This document shows, piece after piece, positions 15,342 to 23,756 of a stretch of DNA of 64,000 bases (its first letter is position 1; each line of letters starts with the position of its first letter). Under the pieces are notes generated by a model. It searched no databases and was not told the DNA's origin. It saw only the letters and a list, made by a program, of their open reading frames with translations. The position numbers were made by a program, and so were the translations under genes. The DNA comes from an uncultured Oscillospiraceae bacterium (GTDB lineage: Bacteria; Bacillota; Clostridia; Oscillospirales; Oscillospiraceae). The stretch covers positions 1 through 64,000 of the forward strand of contig CALWZP010000013.1 of assembly GCA_944386055.1 (NCBI GenBank), given 5' to 3'.

Positions 15342-17213
15342 ATGAAAAAACGACTGCTTTCCGGACTTCTCGCCGCGGCTCTGGTCATCTCCATGCTCCC
15401 CTCCGCCGTCCTGGCCATTGACACCAATGACGAGAAGGCCACTGTCCTGGCCGCCCTGGACATCATGGCGGGGGACGAGAACGGCGACCTGAACCTGGGT
15501 CAGAGCGTCACCCGGGCGGAGTTCTCAACCATGGCGGTGCGGGCCCACACCACCGGGCGGTATACTTCCGCCTCCACGGGGGTCTCTCCCTATTATGATG
15601 TGCCCGCCAGCCACTGGGCCTCGGGCTATGTGGCCACCGCCACCCAGCTGGGCCTGGTCACCGGGTATCTGGACGGGCTGTTCCGCCCCGACCAGACCAT
15701 CACCCTGGAGGAGGGAGTCTCCATCGTGCTGCAGCTGCTGGGCTACTCTGCCTCTGACTTCCCCGGCGGCTGGCCCGCCAGCCAGATGACCGCCTATCAC
15801 ACCCTGGGACTGGACGAGGGGATGACCGCCGCCCAGGGGCAGCCCCTCACCCGCCGGGACACCCAGCAGCTGTTCTATAATCTGCTGACCACCCGGGACA
15901 GCAGCGGCAGCTATTACCTCAACACCCTGGAGCCGGCGCTGCAGGCGGTGGACTCCAATGGGCGCATCAACGCCCTGGCCCTCATCAACGACGCCATGGA
16001 GGGCCCCATCGTGGCCACCGCTCAGTGGCAGAGCCAGCTGCCCTTCACCCTCAATTCCAACAGCACCGTCTACCGCAACGGCACTCAGGTCAGCGCCAGC
16101 GCCGTGCAGGCCCAGGATGTGCTGTACTACTCCGACTCCCTGCGGGCGGTGTGGGCCTATTCTGACAAGGTCACCGGCACCTATTCCGCCGCCTCGCCCT
16201 CTCTGTCCGCTCCCACCTCGGTGACGGTGGCGGGGCGCACCTATACCATCGGCAGCACCGCCGCTCAGCTGGCCCTGTCCGATGTGGGCGGCGCCCGTCT
16301 GGGCAGCACGGTCACCCTGCTGCTGGGCCGGGACGGCGCGGTGGCTGCGGTGGCCGGTTCCGGGACCTCCGCCGGCTCCTCCGCCTCGGTGGTGGGCCTG
16401 GTCACCGCCACCGGTACCGGCTCCTATACCGATCAGAACGGCAACACCTATTCCTCCCCCACCGTCACTCTCACCGCCACAGACGGGGCCAGCTATACCT
16501 ATCCGGTGTCCTCCGCCTCCTCCTTTGATCCGGGCGACCTGGTTCAGGCGGTGACCAACGACAGCGGCCAGTCCACCGTGCGCATGGTGAGCACCGCCTC
16601 TGTCTCCGGCCGGGTGAGCTCCGACGGCGCCAGGCTGGGAAACACCCCCTTTGCCGACGATGTGCAGATTCTGGACACCTATGAGTCCACCGCCCTGCGC
16701 ATCTACCCCAGCCGCCTGGCCGGGGCCACCCTCTCCTCCGGCGATGTGCGCTACTACTCCACCAACGCCAGCGGAGAGATCGACCGTCTGGTGCTGGACG
16801 ACTACACCGGCGATCTGCACCGGTACGCCGTCCTCACCAACATCCAGGACCTGTCCTTCGAGATGAGCATCAATGTGATCTACACCTATCAGATCGGGGA
16901 CCAGACCTCGGTCTACACCTCCTCCGGGGTGCGCTACCCCGTCAACTCCACCGGTCCGGTGCAGATCAGGGGGAACATCGACGGCATCTATCCCCTCACC
17001 TCGGTGAAGCTGGACTCCGCCGCCGACGGCACTGCTCTGGCGGGCAACCAGTCCTACACCCTGGCGGACGATGTGGCGGTGTACTTCTACGAAAACGGCG
17101 ACTACTACGCCGCCGACCTGTCCTATGTCACCAGCGGGGACTACTCTCTCACCGGCTACTACGACGACACCGCCGCCAACGGCGGACGCATCCGCATCAT
17201 CATCGCCCGGTAA
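15342..17213 (+). CDS. S-layer-homology (SLH) domain surface protein
   Basis: 623 aa. Signal peptide (residues 1-25, KKRLLSGLLAAALVISML then AVLA). SLH repeats lie in residues about 28-190, with motifs VTRAEFSTMAVRA, DVPASHWASGYVATATQLGLVTGYLDG-like and LTRRDTQQLFYNLL. The rest is Ser/Thr/Gly/Tyr-rich beta-structured sequence with no recognised enzyme motif. SLH domains bind pyruvylated secondary cell-wall polymers, so the protein is expected on the surface. It has AAAGGAG before the ATG and lies 60 bases after the ABC operon; read-through is possible. Confidence 0.9.
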   Translation: MKKRLLSGLLAAALVISMLPSAVLAIDTNDEKATVLAALDIMAGDENGDLNLGQSVTRAEFSTMAVRAHTTGRYTSASTGVSPYYDVPASHWASGYVATATQLGLVTGYLDGLFRPDQTITLEEGVSIVLQLLGYSASDFPGGWPASQMTAYHTLGLDEGMTAAQGQPLTRRDTQQLFYNLLTTRDSSGSYYLNTLEPALQAVDSNGRINALALINDAMEGPIVATAQWQSQLPFTLNSNSTVYRNGTQVSASAVQAQDVLYYSDSLRAVWAYSDKVTGTYSAASPSLSAPTSVTVAGRTYTIGSTAAQLALSDVGGARLGSTVTLLLGRDGAVAAVAGSGTSAGSSASVVGLVTATGTGSYTDQNGNTYSSPTVTLTATDGASYTYPVSSASSFDPGDLVQAVTNDSGQSTVRMVSTASVSGRVSSDGARLGNTPFADDVQILDTYESTALRIYPSRLAGATLSSGDVRYYSTNASGEIDRLVLDDYTGDLHRYAVLTNIQDLSFEMSINVIYTYQIGDQTSVYTSSGVRYPVNSTGPVQIRGNIDGIYPLTSVKLDSAADGTALAGNQSYTLADDVAVYFYENGDYYAADLSYVTSGDYSLTGYYDDTAANGGRIRIIIAR

Positions 17214-17282
17214 CAAAGTGGAGCGTGCCCCTCCATTCAACGGATGGAGGGGCGCGCTCTATTGTGATCTCTGCCGCAGCTA

Positions 17283-17316
17283 CAGATCCCCCGGAAAACC
17301 GGGGGATCTGTTTTCT
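17283..17316 (+). terminator. Intrinsic terminator after SLH gene
   Basis: Stem CAGATCCCCCGG / CCGGGGGATCTG around AAAA, then TTTTCTT. A second hairpin (GTGCCCCTCCAT / ATGGAGGGGCGC) lies just upstream at about 17225-17260. Confidence 0.9.
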
Positions 17317-17354
17317 TAGCTTGCTTTGTGAACTGAACATTTTATTTTCCGTTA

Positions 17355-17383
17355 TTGACAAAATTTTCCCCTCCTATTATAAT
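17355..17383 (+). promoter_or_regulatory. Promoter of membrane protein-thioredoxin pair
   Basis: Consensus TTGACA (17355-17360), 17-base spacer, TATAAT (17378-17383), in an AT-rich patch. Confidence 0.85.
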
Positions 17384-17450
17384 ATTTATGCAATAGGGCC
17401 AAACACTCATATGATGTTATCTGATCTGTCAGTGAAAGGGGTTGACCGAA

Positions 17451-17933
17451 ATGAGTGCGGCACGGGAAAGCCAGACCGCCTGCTCCGTTCCCATCTTCTT
17501 CCCCGCGGCCTTCTGTGTCGCGGTCCATGTGGCGGTCATGGTCCGCACAGGCTACTGTGCGGACGAGTTCGGGTTCCGCATGGTACAGGCGCTGTTCGGC
17601 GGTGAGACCGGCGATCTTCTCCACTTTTTCTGCCTCGGCATTCTCTATCTGGTCCTGATGGTCTTTGGGCCCATGCTCCCCTCCCGGGGCGTATGGCTGT
17701 CCTGGCTCGTTCTCCTGGCGGGCATCGCCGCCGGATGCCTTACGATCTTCTTCCTATGCTCTAATTTTTGGTACCTGTACCAGATGGACCTTCCGGTCTC
17801 GGTCCTGACCGGCGGACCTTTTTTGACGGTCTGCATGGTGTTAAGGCCGGTCGCCGTGTTGATCTGTATCGGGCTTACATGCGCTGTGCTCCATTATAAA
17901 GGCGCAGAAAAAAATGAGATTATCAAAAATTAA
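17451..17933 (+). CDS. Small integral membrane protein of unknown function
   Basis: 160 aa with four hydrophobic segments (about 14-31, 50-68, 74-102 and 124-147). There is no transporter signature; Cys residues cluster near the membrane faces (TACS, AFCVAVH, HFFCLG). ATG 17451 has AAAGGGG 9 bases upstream. The gene overlaps the thioredoxin-like gene by 20 bases, so the two are co-translated and probably act together, perhaps as a membrane redox pair. It uses more AT-rich sequence than its neighbours. I do not recognise the family. Confidence 0.75.
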   Translation: MSAARESQTACSVPIFFPAAFCVAVHVAVMVRTGYCADEFGFRMVQALFGGETGDLLHFFCLGILYLVLMVFGPMLPSRGVWLSWLVLLAGIAAGCLTIFFLCSNFWYLYQMDLPVSVLTGGPFLTVCMVLRPVAVLICIGLTCAVLHYKGAEKNEIIKN

Positions 17934-18381
17934 TATCGTTCTTCTCGTGATCCTTGCGGCTGTGGTTGGGATAAACCTGTTTTTTCTGTCCAAACATCAT
18001 GGGGTTCAGGATGCCGCCCCTCTTTCCTCTCCGCAGACAGACGCAGCAGATGATTTCTCTGTACAGATAGACGACATTTCACTTCTGCTGGATCAGGAGA
18101 TCACCGGGATCGTCTATTTCGGCCGCGATTCCTGTCCTGAATGCGCAGTATTCAACGACGCCCTCAGACTGATTTTGACTGAACTTCCAGATCTGAAGAT
18201 CTACAAATTCGACACTGATTACTGGAGAGAAGATATTCAGTACCATGAAGTATTGGAACTTTACGGCGTTGACCGAGTTCCCATGTTGATCTACATCGCT
18301 GAGGATAAAACCATTCAGTCACTCTTTGAGGGGGAGAAAACCGTACAAGAAATTTATGAGAGTATTTTGGAAGTAATTTAA
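17914..18381 (+). CDS. Membrane-anchored thioredoxin-like protein (CPEC motif)
   Basis: 155 aa. An uncleaved signal anchor (residues about 7-26) is followed by a Ser/Asp-rich linker and a thioredoxin fold: GIVYFGRDSCPEC holds the CxxC active site, and the cis-Pro lies in DRVPMLIYI. CPEC instead of CGPC, and the VYFGR strand, resemble the PedC/bacteriocin-accessory and extracytoplasmic thiol-disulfide oxidoreductase groups. It is expected to face outside the membrane. No bacteriocin gene is visible. It overlaps the preceding membrane protein gene by 20 bases and is notably AT-richer than the rest of the window. Confidence 0.82.
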   Translation: MRLSKINIVLLVILAAVVGINLFFLSKHHGVQDAAPLSSPQTDAADDFSVQIDDISLLLDQEITGIVYFGRDSCPECAVFNDALRLILTELPDLKIYKFDTDYWREDIQYHEVLELYGVDRVPMLIYIAEDKTIQSLFEGEKTVQEIYESILEVI

Positions 18382-18439
18382 GCCGAAGAAAAAACGCTCT
18401 CGCGGAAACCCGCTGAACATCTGAAATCCCCTGGAAGCA

Positions 18440-18478
18440 AAACAGCCCCGCCGCCCGGGTCCGGGCGGCGGGGCTGTT
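18440..18478. terminator. Bidirectional terminator
   Basis: 18-19-bp stem AAACAGCCCCGCCGCCCGG / complement, with T-runs on both strands (GTTTTGCGTTTT on plus), between the convergent thioredoxin-like and SufB-like genes. Confidence 0.9.
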
Positions 18479-18493
18479 TTGCGTTTTCAAATT

Positions 18494-19414
18494 TTATCGC
18501 AGGAACCCGCTGATGATCTGCTCCTCGGCCTCCTGCTCGGTGAGGCCCAGGGTCATGAGCTTGATGAGCTGCTCCCCGGCGATCTTGCCGATGGCCGCCT
18601 CGTGGATGAGGCTGGCGTCCAGGTCGTTGGCGGTGAGCTCGGGCACCGCGGTGACCTTGGCGTCGTCCATGATGATGGAGTCGCACTCGGTGTGGCCGGC
18701 GCAGGGGGCGTTTCCAATGACCCTGCTGGCGTAGTGCTGGGTGCTGTGCCCCTTGGCCACCGTGCGGGAGACCACATCGGCGCTGGAGCCCGCCCCGTCC
18801 AATGTGACGGTGAAGTCGGTCTCGGCGTGCTGGTCCCCCTCGGTGAGCAGGGCCTCCCGAATGATGAGCTTGGCGCCCTCGGCCAGCTTGGCGGTGGTCT
18901 TGCGCAGGGTGTCGTCCACGCCGCCGATCTGGGTGGTCTCCATCTGCATCTCGGCGCCCTCGGCCAGCTCCACCACCGTGGTGGGGTTCATCAGCCGCTT
19001 GCCGGCGCCGTCCCCGTCGCCGTAGTGCTTCTCCACATAGCGCACCTTGCTGTTTTTGCCCACGAAGAAGCTGTGGATGCCGTCGTGCTCGCTGTCCCCG
19101 GCGCCGCAGTTGTGGATGCCGCAGCCGGCGATGATGACCACATCGCAGTCCTCCCCGATGAAGAAGTCGTTGTACACATTCTCCTTCAGGCCGCTCTGGC
19201 TGAGCACCACGGGGATGTGGACGCTCTCCTTTTTGGTGCCGGGCTTGATGATGATGTCGATGCCGGGCTTGTCCGTCTTGGTGACGATATCGATGTTGGC
19301 CGTGGTATTCCGGGCGGCGGACTGGCCGTTGGCCCGGATGTTGTACGCCCCCACCGGAAGGCTGTCCAGGTCGGCCACAGCCTTCAGCATGTCCATTTGA
19401 ATCTGATCGATCAT
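18494..19414 (-). CDS. sufB: SufB/SufD-family Fe-S scaffold (minimal SmsB type)
   Basis: 306 aa, far shorter than classical SufB (about 470). It has the central SufBD beta-helix core (DCDVVIIAGCGIHNCGAGDSEHDG; HYASRVIGNAPCAGHTECDSI; ASLIHEAAIGKIAGEQL) and several Cys/His that could bind a cluster. It lies directly downstream of the SufC-type ATPase, with no sufD, sufS or sufU nearby. That two-gene arrangement matches the SUF-like minimal system (SmsCB) described for anaerobes. Role: scaffold for Fe-S assembly, which fits the many Fe-S enzymes encoded here. Confidence 0.88.
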   Translation of the reverse strand: MIDQIQMDMLKAVADLDSLPVGAYNIRANGQSAARNTTANIDIVTKTDKPGIDIIIKPGTKKESVHIPVVLSQSGLKENVYNDFFIGEDCDVVIIAGCGIHNCGAGDSEHDGIHSFFVGKNSKVRYVEKHYGDGDGAGKRLMNPTTVVELAEGAEMQMETTQIGGVDDTLRKTTAKLAEGAKLIIREALLTEGDQHAETDFTVTLDGAGSSADVVSRTVAKGHSTQHYASRVIGNAPCAGHTECDSIIMDDAKVTAVPELTANDLDASLIHEAAIGKIAGEQLIKLMTLGLTEQEAEEQIISGFLR

Positions 19415-19435
19415 AAGGGCCGTGCCTCCTCTCTT

Positions 19436-20146
19436 TTATTCCATCTTGTCGGTGAGTACCTTACAGGTGCTGGACAGCAGCTCGGGCAGGATCTCCTCCC
19501 GGGTGCCCATTTTGCTCACCTGACCGTCCGCGATCATGATGATCTTGTCGGCGATATTCAGGATGCGCTCCTGATGGCTGATGATCAGGATGCTCCCCTT
19601 GGTCTGCTCGTACATCTTTTCAAAGACCCGGATCAGGTTCTGGAAGGACCACAGGTCGATCCCCGCCTCCGGCTCGTCAAAGATGGACAGCTTGGTGCCC
19701 CGGGCCAGCACCATGGCGATCTCGATGCGCTTCATCTCGCCGCCGGACAGGCTGTCGTTCAGCTCCCGGTCCACATAGTCCCGGGCGCACAGCCCCACCT
19801 CGCTGAGCAGCTCGCACGCGGCGGTGACGCCGGTGGTCTTTCCGGCGGCCAGGCCCAGCAGATCCCGCACCCGCAGGCCCTTGAAGCGCACCGGCTGCTG
19901 AAAGGCATAGCTGATGCCCCGGCGGGCCCGCTGGGTGATATCCAGATCGGTGATGTCCTCCCCGTCCAGGTAGATGCGCCCCTCGGTGGGACAGAGGATG
20001 CCGGCGATGATCTTGGCCAGGGTGGACTTTCCGCCGCCGTTGGGGCCGGTGATGGCCACGAAGCGGTCGTTGAGCTCCAAATTGATATCGTGGAGGATCT
20101 CCTTGTTCCCCTCCACCTCGAATCCGATGTGTTCCAGCTTTAGCAT
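19436..20146 (-). CDS. sufC: SufC-type ABC ATPase (minimal SmsC type)
   Basis: 236 aa soluble ABC ATPase. Walker A GPNGGGKST, signature LSGGEMKRIEIA, Walker B KLSIFDEPEAGID and switch ISHQE, all characteristic of SufC rather than transporters. ATG 20146 follows GGGAGGA by 6 bases. It precedes the SufB-like gene by 21 bases and would form the energising complex for Fe-S cluster assembly. Confidence 0.92.
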   Translation of the reverse strand: MLKLEHIGFEVEGNKEILHDINLELNDRFVAITGPNGGGKSTLAKIIAGILCPTEGRIYLDGEDITDLDITQRARRGISYAFQQPVRFKGLRVRDLLGLAAGKTTGVTAACELLSEVGLCARDYVDRELNDSLSGGEMKRIEIAMVLARGTKLSIFDEPEAGIDLWSFQNLIRVFEKMYEQTKGSILIISHQERILNIADKIIMIADGQVSKMGTREEILPELLSSTCKVLTDKME

Positions 20147-20180
20147 GGCGTTTCCTCCCATGAGTGACATTCGCACTGGT

Positions 20181-20209
20181 ATCATACTCCATTTTTCCGT
20201 TTTGGGCAA
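20181..20209 (-). promoter_or_regulatory. Promoter of sufCB
   Basis: Minus strand TTGCCC (20204-20209), 17-base spacer, TATGAT (20181-20186), about 35 bases before the sufC start. No IscR/SufR-like dyad is evident. Confidence 0.7.
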
Positions 20210-20288
20210 GAGAAATCCCCGCGATTCCCGGCGAAAATTTCATATTATTTTTGTATGAATTACACAGGAATCCACTGCGCCGCACGAT

Positions 20289-20379
20289 TTACCTCTTTCC
20301 CTGAGTGCCTTTGTCGTTATAGGTTTTATTCTGTGCGGACATTTCCCGTACAGATTTTACCATATAGAGAAAGAGGTAA
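20289..20379 (+). promoter_or_regulatory. Inverted repeat able to mask the integrase ribosome-binding site
   Basis: TTACCTCTTTC (20289-20299) and GAAAGAGGTAA (20369-20379) are perfect 11-base complements. The downstream arm contains the AGAGG Shine-Dalgarno of the integrase gene. In the RNA they could pair and block translation, or they could be recombinase arm sites in DNA. Confidence 0.55.
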
Positions 20380-20384
20380 TGCAG

Positions 20385-21518
20385 ATGTCCAGGAAAAGTG
20401 TTGAGAAGAATATTTCGTATGATAATATTCGAAAGCTGTTCTATGTGAGCATGGAGTTCGGCATCGACGACGCCGGCCAGCGGGTGAAGCGGTACAAAAC
20501 CTACCCCACCCTGGCCCAAGCCCGCAAGGGACTGCGGGCCCACCTGGCGGAGCGCGCGGCCAACCAGTGGGTGGTGCCCAAGGTCACCACCCTGGAGGAG
20601 TGGCTGGACTGCTGGATGGAGCAGGTCATCGTCCCCAACCGGGCCCAGACCACAGTGTACGGCTATCAGAAGATCATCGACAACCACATCATCCCCAATC
20701 TGGGGAAAATCCGGCTGCAGAAGCTGTGCGCCCTGGACATCCAGCGCTATTACGCCTGTATGCTCAATGAGGTTGGGCTGGGCGCCAATACGGTGCGGCG
20801 GCACCACGACCTGCTGTCCAGCGCCCTGCGCATGGCGGTGAAGCAGGACCTTCTGGTGCGCTGCCCCACCGACCGGGTGGAGCCCCCCCGGGTGGTCCCC
20901 CGGGAGGCCCGGTTCTACAGCTCGGACACCCTGAAGCAGCTCTATCAGCTGGTGGAGGGGCACTGGCTGGAGCTGATCGTCCACCTGGCCGGCGGCCTGG
21001 GGCTGCGGCGGGAGGAGATCTGCGGCCTGCGGTGGGAGAGCGTGGATTTTCTCAATCGAACTGTGCGCATCAAGGAGGCCCGCACCGCCGCCGGCGCCGT
21101 GATCGTCAACAAGGAGACCAAGAACTTCTCCTCCCTACGCACCCTCCACATGCCGGAGGATATCCAGCAGCTGCTGTGGCGGGAGCGGCTGCGCCAGCAG
21201 ATGAACCGGGCTGCCCTGGGGGAGCTGTACCACATCAGCGACTATGTGGCGGTGGACGGGAGCGGACGCCCCTACTCCCCCAACGCGGTGTCCCTGGCCT
21301 TCACCCGCTTCATCCGCCGCCATCAGCTGCCCTACATCACCCTGCACGGTCTGCGCCACACCTTTGCCACCGTGGCCAGCGCCCAGGGCGCCCCTCTGTT
21401 CGAGATCGGAAAAGCCCTGGGGCACAGCACCCCCTCCACCACCGGGCGCATCTATACCCACCTGGTGGACTCCACCCACGCCGCCACCCTCAACCGGGTG
21501 TCCGATGCCCTGCGGTGA
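20385..21518 (+). CDS. Tyrosine recombinase (phage-integrase family), solitary
   Basis: 377 aa. An N-terminal AP2/SAM-like arm (VTTLEEWLDCWMEQVIVPNR) is followed by the catalytic domain with R208 (GLGLRREE), H321-x-x-R324 (HGLRHTFAT), H347 (LGHS) and nucleophile Y357 (GRIYTH): a complete active site. The chosen ATG 20385 has AGAGG 8 bases upstream; ATG 20379 is too close. It resembles integrases of Clostridia integrative elements, but no excisionase, repressor, mobilisation gene or att repeat lies beside it. It sits between sufCB and glgB and has ordinary GC. It could be a domesticated recombinase or the last trace of an element. Confidence 0.92.
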   Translation: MSRKSVEKNISYDNIRKLFYVSMEFGIDDAGQRVKRYKTYPTLAQARKGLRAHLAERAANQWVVPKVTTLEEWLDCWMEQVIVPNRAQTTVYGYQKIIDNHIIPNLGKIRLQKLCALDIQRYYACMLNEVGLGANTVRRHHDLLSSALRMAVKQDLLVRCPTDRVEPPRVVPREARFYSSDTLKQLYQLVEGHWLELIVHLAGGLGLRREEICGLRWESVDFLNRTVRIKEARTAAGAVIVNKETKNFSSLRTLHMPEDIQQLLWRERLRQQMNRAALGELYHISDYVAVDGSGRPYSPNAVSLAFTRFIRRHQLPYITLHGLRHTFATVASAQGAPLFEIGKALGHSTPSTTGRIYTHLVDSTHAATLNRVSDALR

Positions 21519-21580
21519 CTATTTCTCCGCCGTCTCCAAAATCAGTTGGAAATTATTTCTCGTTTTGTCAGTTCTCCATA

Positions 21581-21617
21581 TTGACGGAGCGGCGGTTCAG
21601 TTGTATAATTTATACAA
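21581..21617 (+). promoter_or_regulatory. glg operon promoter with palindromic operator
   Basis: TTGACG (21581-21586), 17-base spacer, TATAAT (21604-21609). The -10 is embedded in a perfect 17-base palindrome TTGTATAA-T-TTATACAA (21601-21617), a likely repressor site. Confidence 0.7.
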
Positions 21618-21707
21618 TAAATATTCGATGCCTTTTGCCCGCTTCGTGTTAAACGACGGCAAAATGTGCGTAAAACCGACAAGAAAATCCATGATTAGGA
21701 GTATGTT

Positions 21708-23720
21708 ATGGACCACAAGACGACAAAAAGTGAGGAAGCATACCCCGCCGGCTGGTTAAAGGAGTACCTCCAGGGCCAGTCTCTGCACTGCTGGCAGGAG
21801 CTGGGCTCCCATCCCGCGGTCCTGGACGGAGCGGCGGGGTGGCGCTTCCGGGTGTGGGCCCCCCGGGCCCAGGGGGTGTCCGTCATCGGAGACTTCAACG
21901 GCTGGGACCGGTCCTGCCACCCCATGGTCCCCCTGGAGGGCGGCGTGTGGGAGACCTTCATCCCCGATCTGACCCGGTACGACTCCTATCAGTTCTCCAT
22001 CCTGTCCCCCGACGGGCGGGTGCTGAACAAGGCGGACCCCTATGCCTTCCACGCGGAGACCCGGCCGGGTACCGCCTCCAAGCTCTATGACATCGCCGGC
22101 TATCCCTGGGGAGATAAAAAATGGATGGTCTGGCGGGCCCGGCATCTGGTATACCACAGTCCGCTGAACATCTATGAGGTGCATCTGGGCTCCTGGCGGC
22201 GCACCGGGGAGGGGGAATTCCTCTCCTACCGGGACATGGCCCGGTGGCTGGTTCCCTATGTGAAGGAGATGGGCTACACCCATGTGGAGCTGATGCCGGT
22301 GACCGAGCATCCGCTGGACGCCTCCTGGGGGTATCAGTGTACCGGTTACTTCGCCCCCACCAGCCGCTTCGGCACCCCCCACGACTTCATGTATCTGGTG
22401 GACGAGCTCCACCAGGCGGGGGTGGGGGTCATCCTGGACTGGGTGCCCGCCCACTTCCCCCGGGATGCCTTCGGCCTGTATGAATTCGACGGCACCCCTA
22501 CTTATGAGTACGCCGACCCGCGGAAGGGCACGCATCAGGAGTGGGGCACCCAGGTGTTCGACTATGGCCGGCGGGAGGTGCGCTCCTTCCTCACCTCTTC
22601 CGCCCTGTTCTGGCTGGAGCAGTACCACATCGACGGGCTGCGGGTGGACGCGGTGGCCTCCATGCTCTACCTGGACTACGGCCGGCAGGGGGGAGAGTGG
22701 GTCCCCAACGACCAGGGGGGCAACGAGAACTGGGAGGCGGTATCCTTCCTGCGGCATTTGAACCGCGCCATTTTCTCCGCCCACCCCGATGTGCTGATGA
22801 TCGCCGAGGAGTCCACCGCCTGGCCCCATGTCACCGGGGTGCTGGACGCCGGAAAGGAGGCCCTGGGCTTCAACCTGAAGTGGAACATGGGATGGATGAA
22901 CGACGCCCTCCACTACCAGCGGCTGGACCCCTATTTCCGCCAGTTCAACCACCGGGATGTGACTTTCTCCCTGATGTACGCCTTTTCGGAGAACTTCGTG
23001 CTGCCCATCTCCCACGACGAGGTGGTGCACATGAAGGGCTCCCTGCTCAATAAGATGCCGGGGGACGACCCCCAGAAATTCGCCGGGGTCCGCGCTTTCT
23101 ACACCTATATGCTCACCCACCCCGGAAAAAAGCTGATGATGATGGGCAGCGAGTTCGGCCAGTGGAACGAGTGGCACTATGAGCAGTCCCTGGACTGGCA
23201 CCTGCTGGACATGGAGAACGAGGACGGGGCGCGCCACCGGCAGCTTCAGGCCTTTTTCAAAGCCGCCAACGCCTTCTATCTGGCCCACAGCCAGCTGTGG
23301 GAGCTGGACTTCAGCTGGGAGGGCTTCCAGTGGATCTTCGCCGACGACAACAGCGCCAACACCCTGCTGTACCTGCGGAAGAACCGCAAGGGGGAACCCC
23401 TGCTCATCGCGGTGAACTTCTCCCCCGTCCACCGCAAAGGTTACCGGGTGGGGGTGCCCATCCCGGGAACCTACCGGCTGGTGTTCAACTCGGACGACAC
23501 CGCCTTCGGAGGCACCGGGGCGGGGGACGCAGGTCCCCTCACCTCCCTCCGTGCCCCGTGCCACGGCTGTGACCAGTCCATTCAGATCGACCTGCCTCCC
23601 CTGTCGGGGGTGATCTACCGCTGTGTGAGAAAGAAAAGCGCCGCCCAGCTGGCCGCGGAGGAGCGGCGGCACGCCCCCAAGCCCAGGGCCCGGCAGGAGA
23701 AGCCCGGTCAGGACCGCTGA
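21708..23720 (+). CDS. glgB: 1,4-alpha-glucan branching enzyme
   Basis: 670 aa, GH13. An N-terminal CBM48 (WRFRVWAPRAQGVSVIGDFNGWD in outline) is followed by a (beta/alpha)8 barrel with nucleophile Asp in DGLRVDAVASML, acid/base Glu in MIAEESTAWP and the third Asp in ISHDEVVH, then an all-beta C-terminal domain and a basic tail. It introduces alpha-1,6 branches into glycogen. First gene of glgB-glgC-glgD-glgA. Confidence 0.97.
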   Translation: MDHKTTKSEEAYPAGWLKEYLQGQSLHCWQELGSHPAVLDGAAGWRFRVWAPRAQGVSVIGDFNGWDRSCHPMVPLEGGVWETFIPDLTRYDSYQFSILSPDGRVLNKADPYAFHAETRPGTASKLYDIAGYPWGDKKWMVWRARHLVYHSPLNIYEVHLGSWRRTGEGEFLSYRDMARWLVPYVKEMGYTHVELMPVTEHPLDASWGYQCTGYFAPTSRFGTPHDFMYLVDELHQAGVGVILDWVPAHFPRDAFGLYEFDGTPTYEYADPRKGTHQEWGTQVFDYGRREVRSFLTSSALFWLEQYHIDGLRVDAVASMLYLDYGRQGGEWVPNDQGGNENWEAVSFLRHLNRAIFSAHPDVLMIAEESTAWPHVTGVLDAGKEALGFNLKWNMGWMNDALHYQRLDPYFRQFNHRDVTFSLMYAFSENFVLPISHDEVVHMKGSLLNKMPGDDPQKFAGVRAFYTYMLTHPGKKLMMMGSEFGQWNEWHYEQSLDWHLLDMENEDGARHRQLQAFFKAANAFYLAHSQLWELDFSWEGFQWIFADDNSANTLLYLRKNRKGEPLLIAVNFSPVHRKGYRVGVPIPGTYRLVFNSDDTAFGGTGAGDAGPLTSLRAPCHGCDQSIQIDLPPLSGVIYRCVRKKSAAQLAAEERRHAPKPRARQEKPGQDR

Positions 23721-23756
23721 GTTCCATACCTTTGTACCGCAACAGGAGATGATGAG

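Noticed and set aside
17914-18381. Bacteriocin cluster around the thioredoxin-like gene
   Set aside because: The protein resembles bacteriocin-accessory thioredoxins, but no precursor peptide, immunity or export gene is adjacent.
20385-21518. Prophage or integrative element around the integrase
   Set aside because: No other phage, plasmid or mobilisation genes and no flanking direct repeats seen; both sides are housekeeping operons.
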